From Fontibacterium subtropicum (lineage in GTDB: Bacteria > Pseudomonadota > Alphaproteobacteria > Pelagibacterales > Pelagibacteraceae): a stretch of DNA of 64,000 nucleotides. The notes below the pieces were generated by a model, which was not told the DNA's origin, searched no databases, and saw only the letters and a list, made by a program, of their open reading frames with translations. Numbering within the stretch: the first letter of the stretch is position 1; each line of letters starts with the position of its first letter. Where the stretch lies: positions 1 through 64,000 of the forward strand of contig CBDDXD010000004.1 of the NCBI GenBank assembly GCA_965235415.1, written 5' to 3'. Position numbers and translations under genes: made by a program. Positions 1 to 9,015 of this stretch are shown piece by piece.

Positions 1-183
1 GGCGTGATTTTAGGTGCATTAGAAACAATAAAAAAATTTAAACCTAATGAAAAAAAAGTATTAAATAACATATCAGGGGAAATTACAGATCAAATCAAAA
101 ATATCATTATAAAAAAAGCCGTAGATAAATTATCTATAGTTAAAAAAAATAAAAAAGATAATAAAAGTTACTTATATAATTAG
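1..183 (+). CDS. C-terminal end of an unrecognised protein (partial)
   Basis: An open frame enters from the left edge and ends at TAG 181-183, giving about 60 residues. The fragment is lysine- and isoleucine-rich and polar, with no membrane segment and no motif I can name. It sits at the edge of a surface-polysaccharide region, so a cell-envelope or sugar-modifying enzyme is possible, but that is only context. Codon use is AT-rich like the rest of the window. The product cannot be named without the missing 5' part. Confidence 0.55.
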   Translation, partial: GVILGALETIKKFKPNEKKVLNNISGEITDQIKNIIIKKAVDKLSIVKKNKKDNKSYLYN

Positions 184-289
184 AGAAAACGATTTTTTGC
201 AGTAATATTTTTGAATAACTAATTATTTTTTTTATTTTAAATAAATTACAAAAGAAAATTAGTTGAAATACGAAGCCTCCATAAACCAT

Positions 290-1495
290 TCTAGTATTCT
301 CGTAATGGCCGTTAGGTACTGGTGGCTATATTGGTAATATATTTTCAAATTCTATAAATTTATCATTATTTTTAATACTATTCTTTAAAAAATGATATAA
401 AAATCTATATATATAAAAAAATTATTAATTGTTTCAATATTTTAAAATTTTTATCTATTATATCTAAATAATTTAAAATCCATTTTGGCTTTCCAATTTC
501 TGGCGCACCTCTTACATACTCGAAAGAGAATTTACTATGTGAAATAAAAAATTGAATTAATCGGTTTTTGAAATAATCTAGTGGATTTTGAATAATTTTG
601 CTTAAAGCATATTTAAAACACCTTTTGATTTTTCAATTATAGCAAGATTATTTGTGTCACTTTGTGGGCCCATAGACTTGGTTGTTTAAAATATTCATTT
701 TTAAAATTTTTTTTTGCATTTTCAATATCTTCATTATTCAGCTGATGATTTGCACAATCAGGCTCTGGAACAAGAACAGTAAATAGATATATTCCTGTCC
801 ACGAGCTATTAGTAAATGTACCAAATTGAATAAAATTTTTGATACTTGGAGCTAATGATAAAATAAAAATTATAAAAAATTTTTAAAGTTTTTTTTATCT
901 ATTTTATTTATAAAAATTCTTAAAAACAAAAAAATAACAATTATCAAATAAGGCTGCCAAGCACCCCAGATTTGAGATTGTATTAATAGTGTAATGTCAA
1001 GTTAAAATTTCGATGTAAGGTTCGCGTTTTAAACAATATCGTAAGAGTAAATAAGTTAATTGAAAATAAAGATAACAATTGATGTGTGAATAAAGTGGGT
1101 TAGAATAATTTTCATAATAAATAAAATTTGGATTCAAAACTAATAATAATGAAATAAAAAAAATTATTTTTTTATTTAAATTAAATAATTTCATTATTTC
1201 ATAAGAAATTAAAATAATTCCGATAGTTAGCAAAAGATGTATTGAATGGATTGAAGAAACTCGGATTTGGAGCTAGGTATAAAAACAATTCTTCGTTATT
1301 AGAATTAAAAAATTTAATAGCAAAGGATATTCCCGTGATCATATATTGGAATAAAAATGGAGAGGGTCATTATTCTGTTTTTGAGAAGTGAAAAAGATCT
1401 AGCGCATTATTGTATCCAATGAAATTAAATATTAATATTCGGGTTAAAAAAAATAAAATTAAAACAATTAATTTTGATTCTAAATAGTATCTTAT
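290..1495 (-). pseudogene. Broken membrane protein, GT39-like surface polysaccharide gene
   Basis: Minus-strand coding pieces in changing frames line up as one protein. The first is a hydrophobic N-terminal piece near 1400-1495. The second, near 997-1233, has a hydrophobic helix followed by N-P-N-F-I-Y-Y-E-N, a pattern I associate with multi-spanning glycosyltransferases of the PMT/GT39 type. Next is a piece near 660-790 with V-P-E-P-D-C-A-N-H. Last is a C-terminal piece near 420-545 with Y-V-R-G-A-P-E-I-G-K-P-K-W. Several frameshifts and stops separate them, so no full-length product can be made from this sequence. The family call is an inference from hydropathy and short motifs; the broken state is directly visible. 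Boundaries are approximate. Confidence 0.45.
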
Positions 1496-1599
1496 ATTAT
1501 ATTAAATATTTATATTAATTAAATATTTTTTTGCACTTTTTGAAAGCAAAAGATGAATTAAAATACGAATTATTATTCATAAAAAATTTAATAAAATAA

Positions 1600-2304
1600 A
1601 AAATTGCTTATATCTATAATTATCCCTGTCTTTGATAAGAAACACCATCATCTTTTAAATAAAAATTAATAAAATTAATAATTTAAATAAAGAAATTATT
1701 ATAATAGATGATTGTTCTACGATCTAACTCATCAAATAATATCTAAAGAATGTAAAAATCTATACTCAAAAATAATATACTTAGATAAAAATTATGGGAA
1801 GGGTTACGCTTTAAGAAAAGGATTTGAGATTGCAACTGGAGATATAATCATAATTCAAGATGCCGATCTAGAATATGATCCTAATGATTATCATAAACTT
1901 TTGGTACGGATAATTAACCACAGCTCAACTGTAGTTTACGGATCAAGAGTGATGCCCGGAGGTGTAGAATTAGACCAAGGACTATCGATACTTATTTTAG
2001 AGTTTTAGCTAATAATTTTTTAACCATTTTATCTAATTTATTTAATAATCAAGAATTAACGGACGCCCATACTTGCTACAAAGTTTTTAAAAGAAATTTA
2101 TTAGAAAAGATTAAGTTAAAAGAAAATGGATTTAATTTTTGTCCTGAGTTTACAGCTAAGATATCAAGATTAGGCATAATAATAAAAGAAGTACCGATTA
2201 GTTATAAAGGAAGAACACATACGCAAGGAAAAAAAATTACATTTATAGATGGCTTTAGAGCAATTTTTGCAATAATAAAATATAATCTTTTCAAGTTTAG
2301 TTAG
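1600..2304 (+). pseudogene. Frameshifted family 2 glycosyltransferase (dolichyl-phosphate mannose synthase-like)
   Basis: Reading across frames gives a GT-A fold glycosyltransferase. It starts with S-I-I-I-P-V-F near 1615. I-I-D-D-C-S-T near 1702-1720 is the nucleotide-binding strand. G-K-G-Y-A-L-R-K-G-F near 1800 and Q-D-A-D-L-E-Y near 1857 (the metal-binding DxD region) follow. After another shift near 1990 the C-terminal part reads D-A-H-T-C-Y-K-V-F and ends at TAG 2302-2304. At least three frame changes occur: within 1630-1700, one base missing after ACG near 1721, and another near 1990. The family normally transfers sugars to polyprenyl phosphate or nascent glycans. Here it is probably dead or badly sequenced. 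Confidence 0.75.
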
Positions 2305-2439
2305 TATTTATCAAAATAAACAAAAAGGCTATCATTCAGCACAATTTTATATTTTAGTAAAAATTTTTCTAAAAATCATTTGATTATCATTGGTGTAACT
2401 AATCCAAGTATTACAGGTGATAAAATTAATTTAATTCTA

Positions 2440-3700
2440 AATCATTAATTTTTTTATTTAAAATAATTTCTTCCGGTGGAATTTTGTTTTCATAAAATTG
2501 AGTTATAAAAGAATAAATAATTTCCTCTAAATTGATTGAAATTATTGCGATAAAATACAAAAAAACTGCTAAATTAGTATGAATATTAAAAATTTTCTTG
2601 TTAAAATATTAATTCTTTAATAAATAAAATTAAAATAAAAAAAATTACAAGATAAATAAATACTGCTCCATATCTAAATAGAGGTAAATTTAAAGATTAC
2701 TGAAATTAAAAAAGAAATAAAAAATAAAACTTTATTCCCACGCTTATCATGAATTTTTTTGCATTTTTTTATTAAAATGAAATTGTAAAAAATTAAATAA
2801 AAAAATATTAGTAACAAAAAAATACTAATTTTATTAAAAAACTAAACAACATTTATTTTGCCCATCTTGGGTAAATTTTTGATTAAAATTTTTTAATCAT
2901 TAATTTCATCATTAAAATTTTTAGGATATTCTTTTTCAGGATAATATTTTATTTTATCCAAATAACCCTTAGATGCCGATTCACCAGCTAAGTTATAATA
3001 TTCAGTTTTAGCTATATCTGTCCAGGAATGGTTTCTGCATAATTGTGGTATGGGGTATAGCATGCAACCAGTATTTACTATATTTTTTGTAAACCATAAC
3101 GAAATTATTAATAATAAAACTGCAACACTTCTATTAAATAAAAATTCTTTAAGTTTTTTATCATCAAATTTAAAAATAAAATAAAATAATAATCAAAAAA
3201 CTTTTAATAAAAAAAGCATAAGTCGCAAAAAAACAAGTTAAATATAAATATCTTTTTTGCTTGTAAAAATTTTTATATTTTAAATAACAAATACAAATTA
3301 TTGCAATCGCGGTAAGCGTTGAAAACAGTGCATGCCATATTCTGAATATCTTTTAAGATAAAATATAGAAAATAAAAAAGAAAAAAAAAATAAAAAAAAA
3401 GTATTTACCAAATTTTTTATTTTTTTTAATTTCAGTGAAAAGATAAATTATAAATGCTGAAGCTAAAATACTATGAGGTATGGTTATAGCATTTTCGTTT
3501 GTAATATAATTATTTAAGTGGGCAGATAGGTATTGTGTAATAGAAATATGTCCAAATCTAAAGTGCAGATTCGAAAGTCCAAATATTATTTTTTCTTCAT
3601 TCAAAATTCCAACAGATTTAATCGAAGAATTTTTAACTTATGGATACACTTTAGATTTATATAATAAAATTGTTGAGGTAAATGCTATGACGATTGACAA
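2440..3700 (-). pseudogene. Broken multi-spanning membrane protein of the variable region
   Basis: On the minus strand, several hydrophobic coding pieces share one direction. Around 3600-3700 there is a strongly hydrophobic stretch. The longest open piece (3353-3604) reads F-G-L-S-N-L-H-F-R-F-G-H followed by a membrane helix. A piece at 2440-2590 reads N-K-I-P-P-E-E-I-I-L-N. Frameshifts break the sequence between them, and long runs of A and T occur. The pattern suits a large membrane glycosyltransferase or polymerase of a polysaccharide locus, but no diagnostic motif is visible. Function and exact ends are uncertain. Confidence 0.35.
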
Positions 3701-4282
3701 ATAAAATATTTTTTTTGAAAAATTTTTTTTAAAAGTAAAAAAAAATAAAATAATTAGTAGTAAAAGAATTATCATTTCAATAAAAGTTTTTAATGGTGCA
3801 AATAAGATCGATAAGGAAGATGCTGACGCAGGTGATATAGACTTTGCCTACTTCACTTGCGGATTCTCTATGATAATGATCATGCAATCTTGCAAGCAAC
3901 TGTGTGAGTTTCACCTATATATCTAAGTACTCTTGGAACTAAGCCAAATACATCATAACCATGATCTGATATACTATGGTTTCGATTTTGATGATGAACA
4001 TGTATTTATTATCCTTTCTAATATATCTTGGTGTCTTTTCATCAATATGAGAATACAAGAAAATATTAGAGTAAAAATATATTCTTCCAAAAAATTTCTA
4101 TTAATATTACGTTTGGGAATGATTTGTTTTTCTATTCGATCAGCATACTTATCTACTATCTATAAACATTTTTTCCTACTGATGTTGTATGTGGCATTTT
4201 TTATATTATATATATTTTTTTTTAAATAAAAATTTAATAAAAAAAGTTTATAAATTATATACTAATTTATTAAAAATATTTA
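3701..4282. other. Gene remnant region without an intact gene
   Basis: No credible intact gene is present. A short minus-strand piece near 3830-3975 reads S-D-H-G-Y-D and V-P-R-V-L-R-Y-I-G-E in one frame and H-D-H-Y-H-R-E-S in another. That suggests the broken start of the membrane protein to its left. A plus-strand open frame at 3933-4229 has no recognisable content and looks accidental. Confidence 0.4.
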
Positions 4283-5268
4283 ATGAAAAAAAAATTCTTA
4301 GTTTGTGGAGCTGGAGGTTCTTATTGGTGGTCATCTAGATCGTATCTTTTCAACAATTTCTGAATCTAACTCATCGCAATGCCCGGGCCTTAAGATAATC
4401 TTGGTGTCCTGACGGCTGATATTTGATTCAAATAAAAATTTTGCATTATTCTCGGGTACCAAGCAAAAGATTGTCTTGAAGTAACCAGGGATGTTGATTT
4501 TATTTATAATATGGCCTGCAATATGGGGGGGATGGGATTTATAGAAAATAATAAAGCAGAGTGTATGCTTTCAGTTCTTATTAATACTAATTTATTACGT
4601 GCTTGTTTAGTAAATCATTGCTAAAGGGTTATTAAACTTTATTAATATGTTTGTCAGTCAGATGAATAGTTTTATTAAAAAAGTATGGGCATGGCCTTTG
4701 GAGATTGTTCCAGATTCTGAATATGGTTGGGAAAAATTATTTAGCGAAAGATTATTTCTAGCGTTTAATAGAAACTATAAATTAGATGTTAGAATAGCTA
4801 GATTTCATAATATCTTTGGACCTTATGGTTCATTCGATGGAGGAAGAGAAAAAGCTCCCGCTGCTTTATGTAGAAAATTAATAATTGCTAAAAATGTAGG
4901 TAAAAAAAGTATAGACGTATGGGGTGATGGAGAGCAAACAAGAAGCTTTATGTTTATCGATGATTGCATAAAAGGCACAAAAAAAATATTTGAAAGTGAC
5001 TGTCGTGAGGTATTTAAATATAGGCTCCGAAGAGCAAGTATCCATTAATCAGATGATAAAAATTATTGAAGAAATTGGCAGTTATAAAGTTGAAAAAAAT
5101 TATCAATTAGATAAGCCAAAAGGAGTGAGAGGACGATCTAGCAACAACGATCTTGTTAGAAAAAAACTTGGATGGAATTTTGAAACTAGCTTGAAATCTG
5201 GTTTAGAAATAACTTATAAATGGATAGACAAAGAAATAGCAAAAAAATTGAATAAACTAATGAATTAA
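4283..5268 (+). pseudogene. Frameshifted GDP-mannose 3,5-epimerase-like NAD-dependent epimerase
   Basis: The gene starts with ATG at 4283 and reads K-F-L-V-C-G-A-G-G, the NAD-binding loop, before the frame breaks at about 4320. Further pieces follow: D-V-D-F-I-Y-N-M-A (4493 on), M-G-G-M-G-F-I-E-N, V-W-A-W-P-L-E, E-Y-G-W-E-K-L (containing the usual YxxxK motif), R-F-H-N-I-F-G-P-Y-G-S and W-G-D-G-E-Q-T-R-S-F. Another shift near 5000-5010 joins to L-N-I-G-S-E-E-Q-V and the C-terminus ending at 5268. This order matches the extended short-chain dehydrogenase family of GDP-mannose 3,5-epimerase, best known from plants and used by bacteria for surface sugars. Several frame changes make it non-functional as sequenced. 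Confidence 0.8.
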
Positions 5269-5340
5269 AAATTTCACATACTTGATTATATTAAAGAATT
5301 TTGCACCAAGCTTAGTAAGGATAACGTCGAGGATAGAAAT

Positions 5341-5417
<77 letters not shown>

Positions 5418-5437
5418 ATAAAGTTTTTAGTTATAGC

Positions 5438-5467
5438 ATTATATTTTAAATTATCTACTTTTGTTAA
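5438..5467 (-). promoter_or_regulatory. Probable promoter of tRNA-fMet
   Basis: On the minus strand, TTAACA (5462-5467) is separated by 18 bases from a perfect TATAAT (5438-5443). Transcription would begin near 5431, about 14 bases before the mature tRNA 5' end at 5417. Good match and sensible position, but no experimental support. Confidence 0.5.
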
Positions 5468-5499
5468 ATTTGTGCGAATTAGTTAAAACTTCAATGATA

Positions 5500-5528
5500 T
5501 TTACAAAAGAATACTATTTATGTATAAA
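5500..5528 (+). promoter_or_regulatory. Probable dedicated promoter of the orphan 5S rRNA
   Basis: TTTACA (5500-5505) and TATAAA (5523-5528) are separated by exactly 17 bases. The start point expected 6 to 8 bases downstream falls at or within a few bases of the mature 5S 5' end. This fits a 5S gene that is not part of a 16S-23S transcript. Confidence 0.55.
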
Positions 5529-5532
5529 ACTG

Positions 5533-5650
5533 TGCCTGGTGATTATTGCAAAGGAGTAACACCCGATCCCATTCCGAACTCGGCAGTTAAGCCCTTTAGC
5601 GCCAATGGTACTTTGTCTTAAGGCACGGAAGAGTAGGTCGTTGCCAGGCT
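5533..5650 (+). rRNA. rrf: 5S ribosomal RNA
   Basis: A sequence of about 118 bases has the 5S terminal helix (GCCTGG at 5534-5539 pairing with CCAGGC at 5644-5649). It also has the conserved internal stretch ACCCGATCCCATTCCGAACT (5561-5580) and the GGCAGTTAAGCCC segment. No 16S or 23S sequence is present on either side. Upstream lies tRNA-fMet in the opposite direction; downstream, 23 bases later, begins an epimerase gene. No clear terminator with a T run follows. Confidence 0.97.
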
Positions 5651-5673
5651 TTATAAATCCTTCTTAAATTTTA

Positions 5674-6558
5674 ATGAAAAATATATTAGTGGTTACTGGT
5701 GGAGCTGGGTTTATAGGCTCTAATTTAATATCTGAACTTTTAAAATTTAAAAAATTTAATATTTTAAGTATTGATAATTATTCCTCAGGTTTTGTTAAAA
5801 ATCATATTAAGAATAAAAGAGTTAAGTATTTAAAAGGAAGCACTAAAAATATTGAAATTTTATTAAGAAGTTATATAGGTAAAATTCATAGTATTTTTCA
5901 TTTTGGTGAATTTGCAAGAATTTATCAAAGTTTTAAAAAAATTAATGAGTGTTTTAGTTCTAATATTGAAGGAAGCTCAAATGTATTTAATTTTGCATTA
6001 AAAAATAAAATTAGATTAATTTATTCTGCAACTTCTGCAAGTTTAGGAAATAGAGGTAAAGATATGAATTTATCTCCTTATGCTTTTTCAAAGGCAAAAA
6101 ATTTAGAATTATTAGAGAATTTAAAGAAATGGTTTAATTTTAAATATGAAGTGATTTACTTTTATAATGTTTATGGAGAGAGACAAATTTGCAAAGGAGA
6201 TATGGCAACAGTTGTTGGAATATTTGAAGATTGTTTTAGGTTAGGTAAAAAATTGCCAGTGGTAAGACCTGGAACACAGGAAAGAAGATTTACTCATGTA
6301 TTTGATACTGTTAAAGCTTGTATTTTTGCTTGGAAAAAAAATAAAAGTAAACATTATTCCATTGCAAGCAAAAAATCCTACAGCATTATTGAGCTTGCAA
6401 AGATGTTTAAAAGTCAGATTAGGTATTTACCAAAGAGAGAAGGGGAAAGATTTGCATCAGCTTTAACGAAGATGAATCTAAATAATAAAATTATAAGATT
6501 AAGCGCTAAAATTAAGTTAAGGGATTATATTAAGAACTTTTTAATAAATAATCGTTAA
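5674..6558 (+). CDS. NAD-dependent sugar epimerase/dehydratase (extended SDR, UDP-glucose 4-epimerase-like)
   Basis: A 294-residue cytosolic enzyme of the extended short-chain dehydrogenase family, which epimerises or dehydrates nucleotide sugars using bound NAD. The N-terminal Rossmann loop T-G-G-A-G-F-I-G is at residues 8-15. The catalytic S-A-T-S-A-S and Y-A-F-S-K (YxxxK) motifs are in the middle, and R-R-F-T-H-V-F-D follows in the substrate domain. It is closest in style to UDP-glucose 4-epimerases of polysaccharide loci, but the substrate cannot be read from sequence. It begins 23 bases after the 5S gene with no obvious promoter, so it may be read from the 5S promoter. It is the only intact surface-sugar gene here. 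Confidence 0.85.
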   Translation: MKNILVVTGGAGFIGSNLISELLKFKKFNILSIDNYSSGFVKNHIKNKRVKYLKGSTKNIEILLRSYIGKIHSIFHFGEFARIYQSFKKINECFSSNIEGSSNVFNFALKNKIRLIYSATSASLGNRGKDMNLSPYAFSKAKNLELLENLKKWFNFKYEVIYFYNVYGERQICKGDMATVVGIFEDCFRLGKKLPVVRPGTQERRFTHVFDTVKACIFAWKKNKSKHYSIASKKSYSIIELAKMFKSQIRYLPKREGERFASALTKMNLNNKIIRLSAKIKLRDYIKNFLINNR

Positions 6559-6601
6559 CTTTTCTTTACAAATTGCTGTTTAGTATATATTTAGGGTCGT
6601 T

Positions 6602-6727
6602 ATGAAAGTAGTTAGTTCATTAAAATCTCTTAAAAAAAGAGATATCAATTGTAAAGTTGTTAGAAGAAGAGGAAAACTTTACGTTATAAATAAAAAAAAT
6701 CCAAAATTTAAAGCACGGCAAGGTTAG
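6602..6727 (+). CDS. rpmJ: 50S ribosomal protein bL36
   Basis: A 41-residue basic protein starting M-K-V-V-S-S-L-K-S-L-K and ending K-F-K-A-R-Q-G, the typical alphaproteobacterial bL36. It is a small protein of the large ribosomal subunit. Only one cysteine remains, so the four-residue zinc site of the classical form is absent, as in other C-minus paralogues. AGGG a few bases before the ATG is a plausible ribosome binding site. It is followed 7 bases later by a small membrane peptide gene. Confidence 0.93.
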   Translation: MKVVSSLKSLKKRDINCKVVRRRGKLYVINKKNPKFKARQG

Positions 6728-6734
6728 TTATTCT

Positions 6735-6845
6735 ATGGATATTAATCCTCAAAAAGAAACTTGGTCTAACTTTAAAAAGCTCACAGTTTATGTATCTGTG
6801 ACTATAATAGTCGTTTTAGTTTTGATGGCTATTTTTTTGTTATAG
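6735..6845 (+). CDS. Small one-helix membrane protein, aa3-type cytochrome oxidase subunit IV-like
   Basis: A 36-residue peptide with a polar N-terminus (M-D-I-N-P-Q-K-E-T-W) and one C-terminal membrane helix rich in V, I and L. Its size and the pattern W-x-x-F-x-K-x-x-x-Y then V-V-L-V-L-M-A-I-F resemble the bacterial aa3-type cytochrome c oxidase subunit IV family, a small accessory helix of the terminal oxidase. Identity rests on this resemblance only, since no oxidase gene is nearby. It lies 7 bases after rpmJ and converges on rpsU. Confidence 0.55.
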   Translation: MDINPQKETWSNFKKLTVYVSVTIIVVLVLMAIFLL

Positions 6846-6855
6846 ATTTTGTAGT

Positions 6856-7050
6856 TTAGTAACGAGCTTTTAATTTTTTAAATTTTTTAACTCTTCTTGT
6901 ATTTTCGTCTTTCTCTCGTTTTTTTCGCTCAGATGGTTTTTCAAAGTGACTTTTAATTTTAAGTAAGCGAAAAACTCCTTCTCTTTGTAATTTTTTTTTA
7001 AGAGCTCTTAAAGCTTGCTCTAAATTGTCATTTTTAACTTCTATTTTAAT
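6856..7050 (-). CDS. rpsU: 30S ribosomal protein bS21, probable ATT start codon
   Basis: The minus-strand frame encodes K-I-E-V-K-N-D-N-L-E-Q-A-L-R-A-L-K-K-K-L and then Q-R-E-G-V-F-R, the hallmark of bS21 (small-subunit protein near the 16S 3' end). It continues to a basic tail and stops at 6856-6858, giving 64 residues. No ATG, GTG or TTG lies in frame at the expected start. The codon aligned with Met1 of the family is ATT (7048-7050), 9 bases downstream of a strong GGAGG (7060-7064). I therefore place the start at ATT. A one-base sequence error is the alternative. It diverges from mrdA. Confidence 0.85.
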   Translation of the reverse strand: MKIEVKNDNLEQALRALKKKLQREGVFRLLKIKSHFEKPSERKKREKDENTRRVKKFKKLKARY

Positions 7051-7078
7051 ATATGCTTTCCTCCAAAAAAGTGAGACG

Positions 7079-7107
7079 ATTTAGCATTTTTGATGTTATA
7101 TTGTCTA
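7079..7107 (-). promoter_or_regulatory. Possible rpsU promoter
   Basis: On the minus strand, TAGACA (7102-7107), 17 bases, then CTAAAT (7079-7084). Transcription would begin near 7072, leaving a short leader that contains the GGAGG site. Match to consensus is moderate. Confidence 0.35.
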
Positions 7108-7114
7108 TATTTTT

Positions 7115-8944
7115 ATGAAGCTTTTTAAGCATCGACCTACTGAAGGTTATCAAACAAAATTAAGTATAATTAATAGAAGAAAAGCAATTTTAACTACTGC
7201 TAAATATACTTTTTTTGGTTTAATTGGTCTTAGACTTTTGTGGCTTCAGGTATTTCAAAGAAATAAATATTCAATTTTATCTGATCGAAATCGTTTTAAA
7301 GAATGGAAGATTGCAGCTGAGAGAGGATTAATATTAGATCGTTTTAATAATAAGATAGCTGAAAATCGTCAACTTTACAGAATTGCTTTGATTAAAGGAG
7401 ATGTAACCGATCTCGAACTTGTTCTTACAACGTTAAATAAGTTTTTGCGTTTAGATAATGAAATAATTGAAAAGACAAAAACAGATTTTATAAAACTTAG
7501 AAAATTTCAACCCTATGTTATAAATAAAAATTTGACATGGGCAGAGTTTTCAAAAATAAATAGTAATCTTTTTATTTTAAATGGTGTTCAACCATTTATT
7601 TCAATGGAGAGACATTATAATTATCCATATGAATTTGCTCATGTATTAGGTTATGTGGGCGCTCCTAATGAAAATGATTTACAAAATCAAAAAGATGATC
7701 TTTTTAGAACACCAGGTATTAAGATTGGAAAACTTGGAATTGAAAAAATATTAAATAGAGAGCTTATTGGAACTCCAGGCTTTACTCGTTTTGAAGTGAA
7801 TGCAGCAGGAAGGGCAGTTAGAACAGTTGAGTTTGTAGATGGAGTAAGTGGCAATCCCTTAAAGACTTCCCTTGATCTTGAACTTCAAAAATTAACTTAT
7901 CAAAAATTAGGACGATATGCAGGCTCTGCAATTGCTATGGATATTAAAACGGGGGAAGTTTTGGCCTGCGTTTCAACACCTTCATTTGACACTAATAAAT
8001 TTGCATTTGGAATTACTCAACCGGAATTTAATGAGTTGTTAAAAAATGAGCGAAGACCATTAATTAATAAGTTTTTATCAGGTCAATATCCTCCAGGATC
8101 AGTAGTAAAACCAATTATAGCTTTGGCAGCACTAGAAAATAAAATTGTGGATCAAGATTATACACATTTTTGTCCAGGAAAAATTGAATTATATGGCCAA
8201 GAATTTTATTGTTGGAAAGATGGAGGGCATGGGAGAGTTAATTTAAAAGATGCAATTAAAAAATCATGTGACATATATTTTTATGAAGTGGCAAGATTAC
8301 TAGGAGTAGACAGGTTAGCAGAAACAATAAGAAAATTTAATTTTGGTCAAACAATTTTAAAAGATTTTGATGAAGAAAGAAAAGGTTTGGTTCCAGATAC
8401 AAAATGGAAAAAAAATGCTTTAGGCAAGCCTTGGCTACTGGGTGAAACTTTAATAACAGGAATAGGACAAGGTTATATATTAGCTACCCCAATGCAAATT
8501 TGTAAATCAATGGCACAATTTGCAAACGGAGGTTATGTTGTTAATCCAACTTTTTATCTTGATGAAAAATCTAAATTAAGTCGAATGGATTTTGATACTG
8601 ACAATATTAAAATAATCAATGAAGCTTTAGTGGCTGCAACAAATGAACCAGGAGGAACTTCTTATGGTTCTAGATTAAATGGAAAATTAAAATTTGCAGG
8701 AAAAACTGGAACTTCTCAAGTTACAAAATTAACAATTAAAGACAGAGAGGATAATGCAAATCCTAATGCCAGGGAATACAAATATAGAGATCATTCTCTT
8801 TTTGCAGGGTTTGGTCCAGTAGAGGAACCTAAATATGCAGTAGCTGTTGTTGCAGAGCATGCTGGACCAGGATCAAGAATTGCAGCTCCAATTGCTAGTA
8901 GTATGTTTGATTTTTTATTTAAAAAGAGAATATCCAATGCGTGA
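7115..8944 (+). CDS. mrdA: Penicillin-binding protein 2, peptidoglycan transpeptidase
   Basis: A 609-residue inner-membrane protein that cross-links peptidoglycan during cell elongation, working with the glycan polymerase RodA. One N-terminal membrane helix lies at about residues 28-47. It is followed by the dimerisation domain and the transpeptidase domain with S329-V-V-K332, S384-C-D386 and K530-T-G532 catalytic motifs. Length fits the family. It starts at ATG 7115 just after the rpsU control region. The rodA frame follows, overlapping the stop if its true start is at 8937. In most relatives mrdA-rodA directly follow mreBCD, but here mreBCD lie 18 kb downstream. Confidence 0.95.
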   Translation: MKLFKHRPTEGYQTKLSIINRRKAILTTAKYTFFGLIGLRLLWLQVFQRNKYSILSDRNRFKEWKIAAERGLILDRFNNKIAENRQLYRIALIKGDVTDLELVLTTLNKFLRLDNEIIEKTKTDFIKLRKFQPYVINKNLTWAEFSKINSNLFILNGVQPFISMERHYNYPYEFAHVLGYVGAPNENDLQNQKDDLFRTPGIKIGKLGIEKILNRELIGTPGFTRFEVNAAGRAVRTVEFVDGVSGNPLKTSLDLELQKLTYQKLGRYAGSAIAMDIKTGEVLACVSTPSFDTNKFAFGITQPEFNELLKNERRPLINKFLSGQYPPGSVVKPIIALAALENKIVDQDYTHFCPGKIELYGQEFYCWKDGGHGRVNLKDAIKKSCDIYFYEVARLLGVDRLAETIRKFNFGQTILKDFDEERKGLVPDTKWKKNALGKPWLLGETLITGIGQGYILATPMQICKSMAQFANGGYVVNPTFYLDEKSKLSRMDFDTDNIKIINEALVAATNEPGGTSYGSRLNGKLKFAGKTGTSQVTKLTIKDREDNANPNAREYKYRDHSLFAGFGPVEEPKYAVAVVAEHAGPGSRIAAPIASSMFDFLFKKRISNA

Positions 8945-9015
8945 AACAGTAAAAGTATCTAAAATTTTTCTTACTAATTGAAAAATTTCAGAAATTAGAC
9001 AGAAGTTTAATTTAT

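Noticed and set aside
3933..4229. Plus-strand open frame of 98 codons
   Set aside because: No recognisable motif, and the opposite strand carries fragments of a better candidate gene. Likely accidental in AT-rich DNA.
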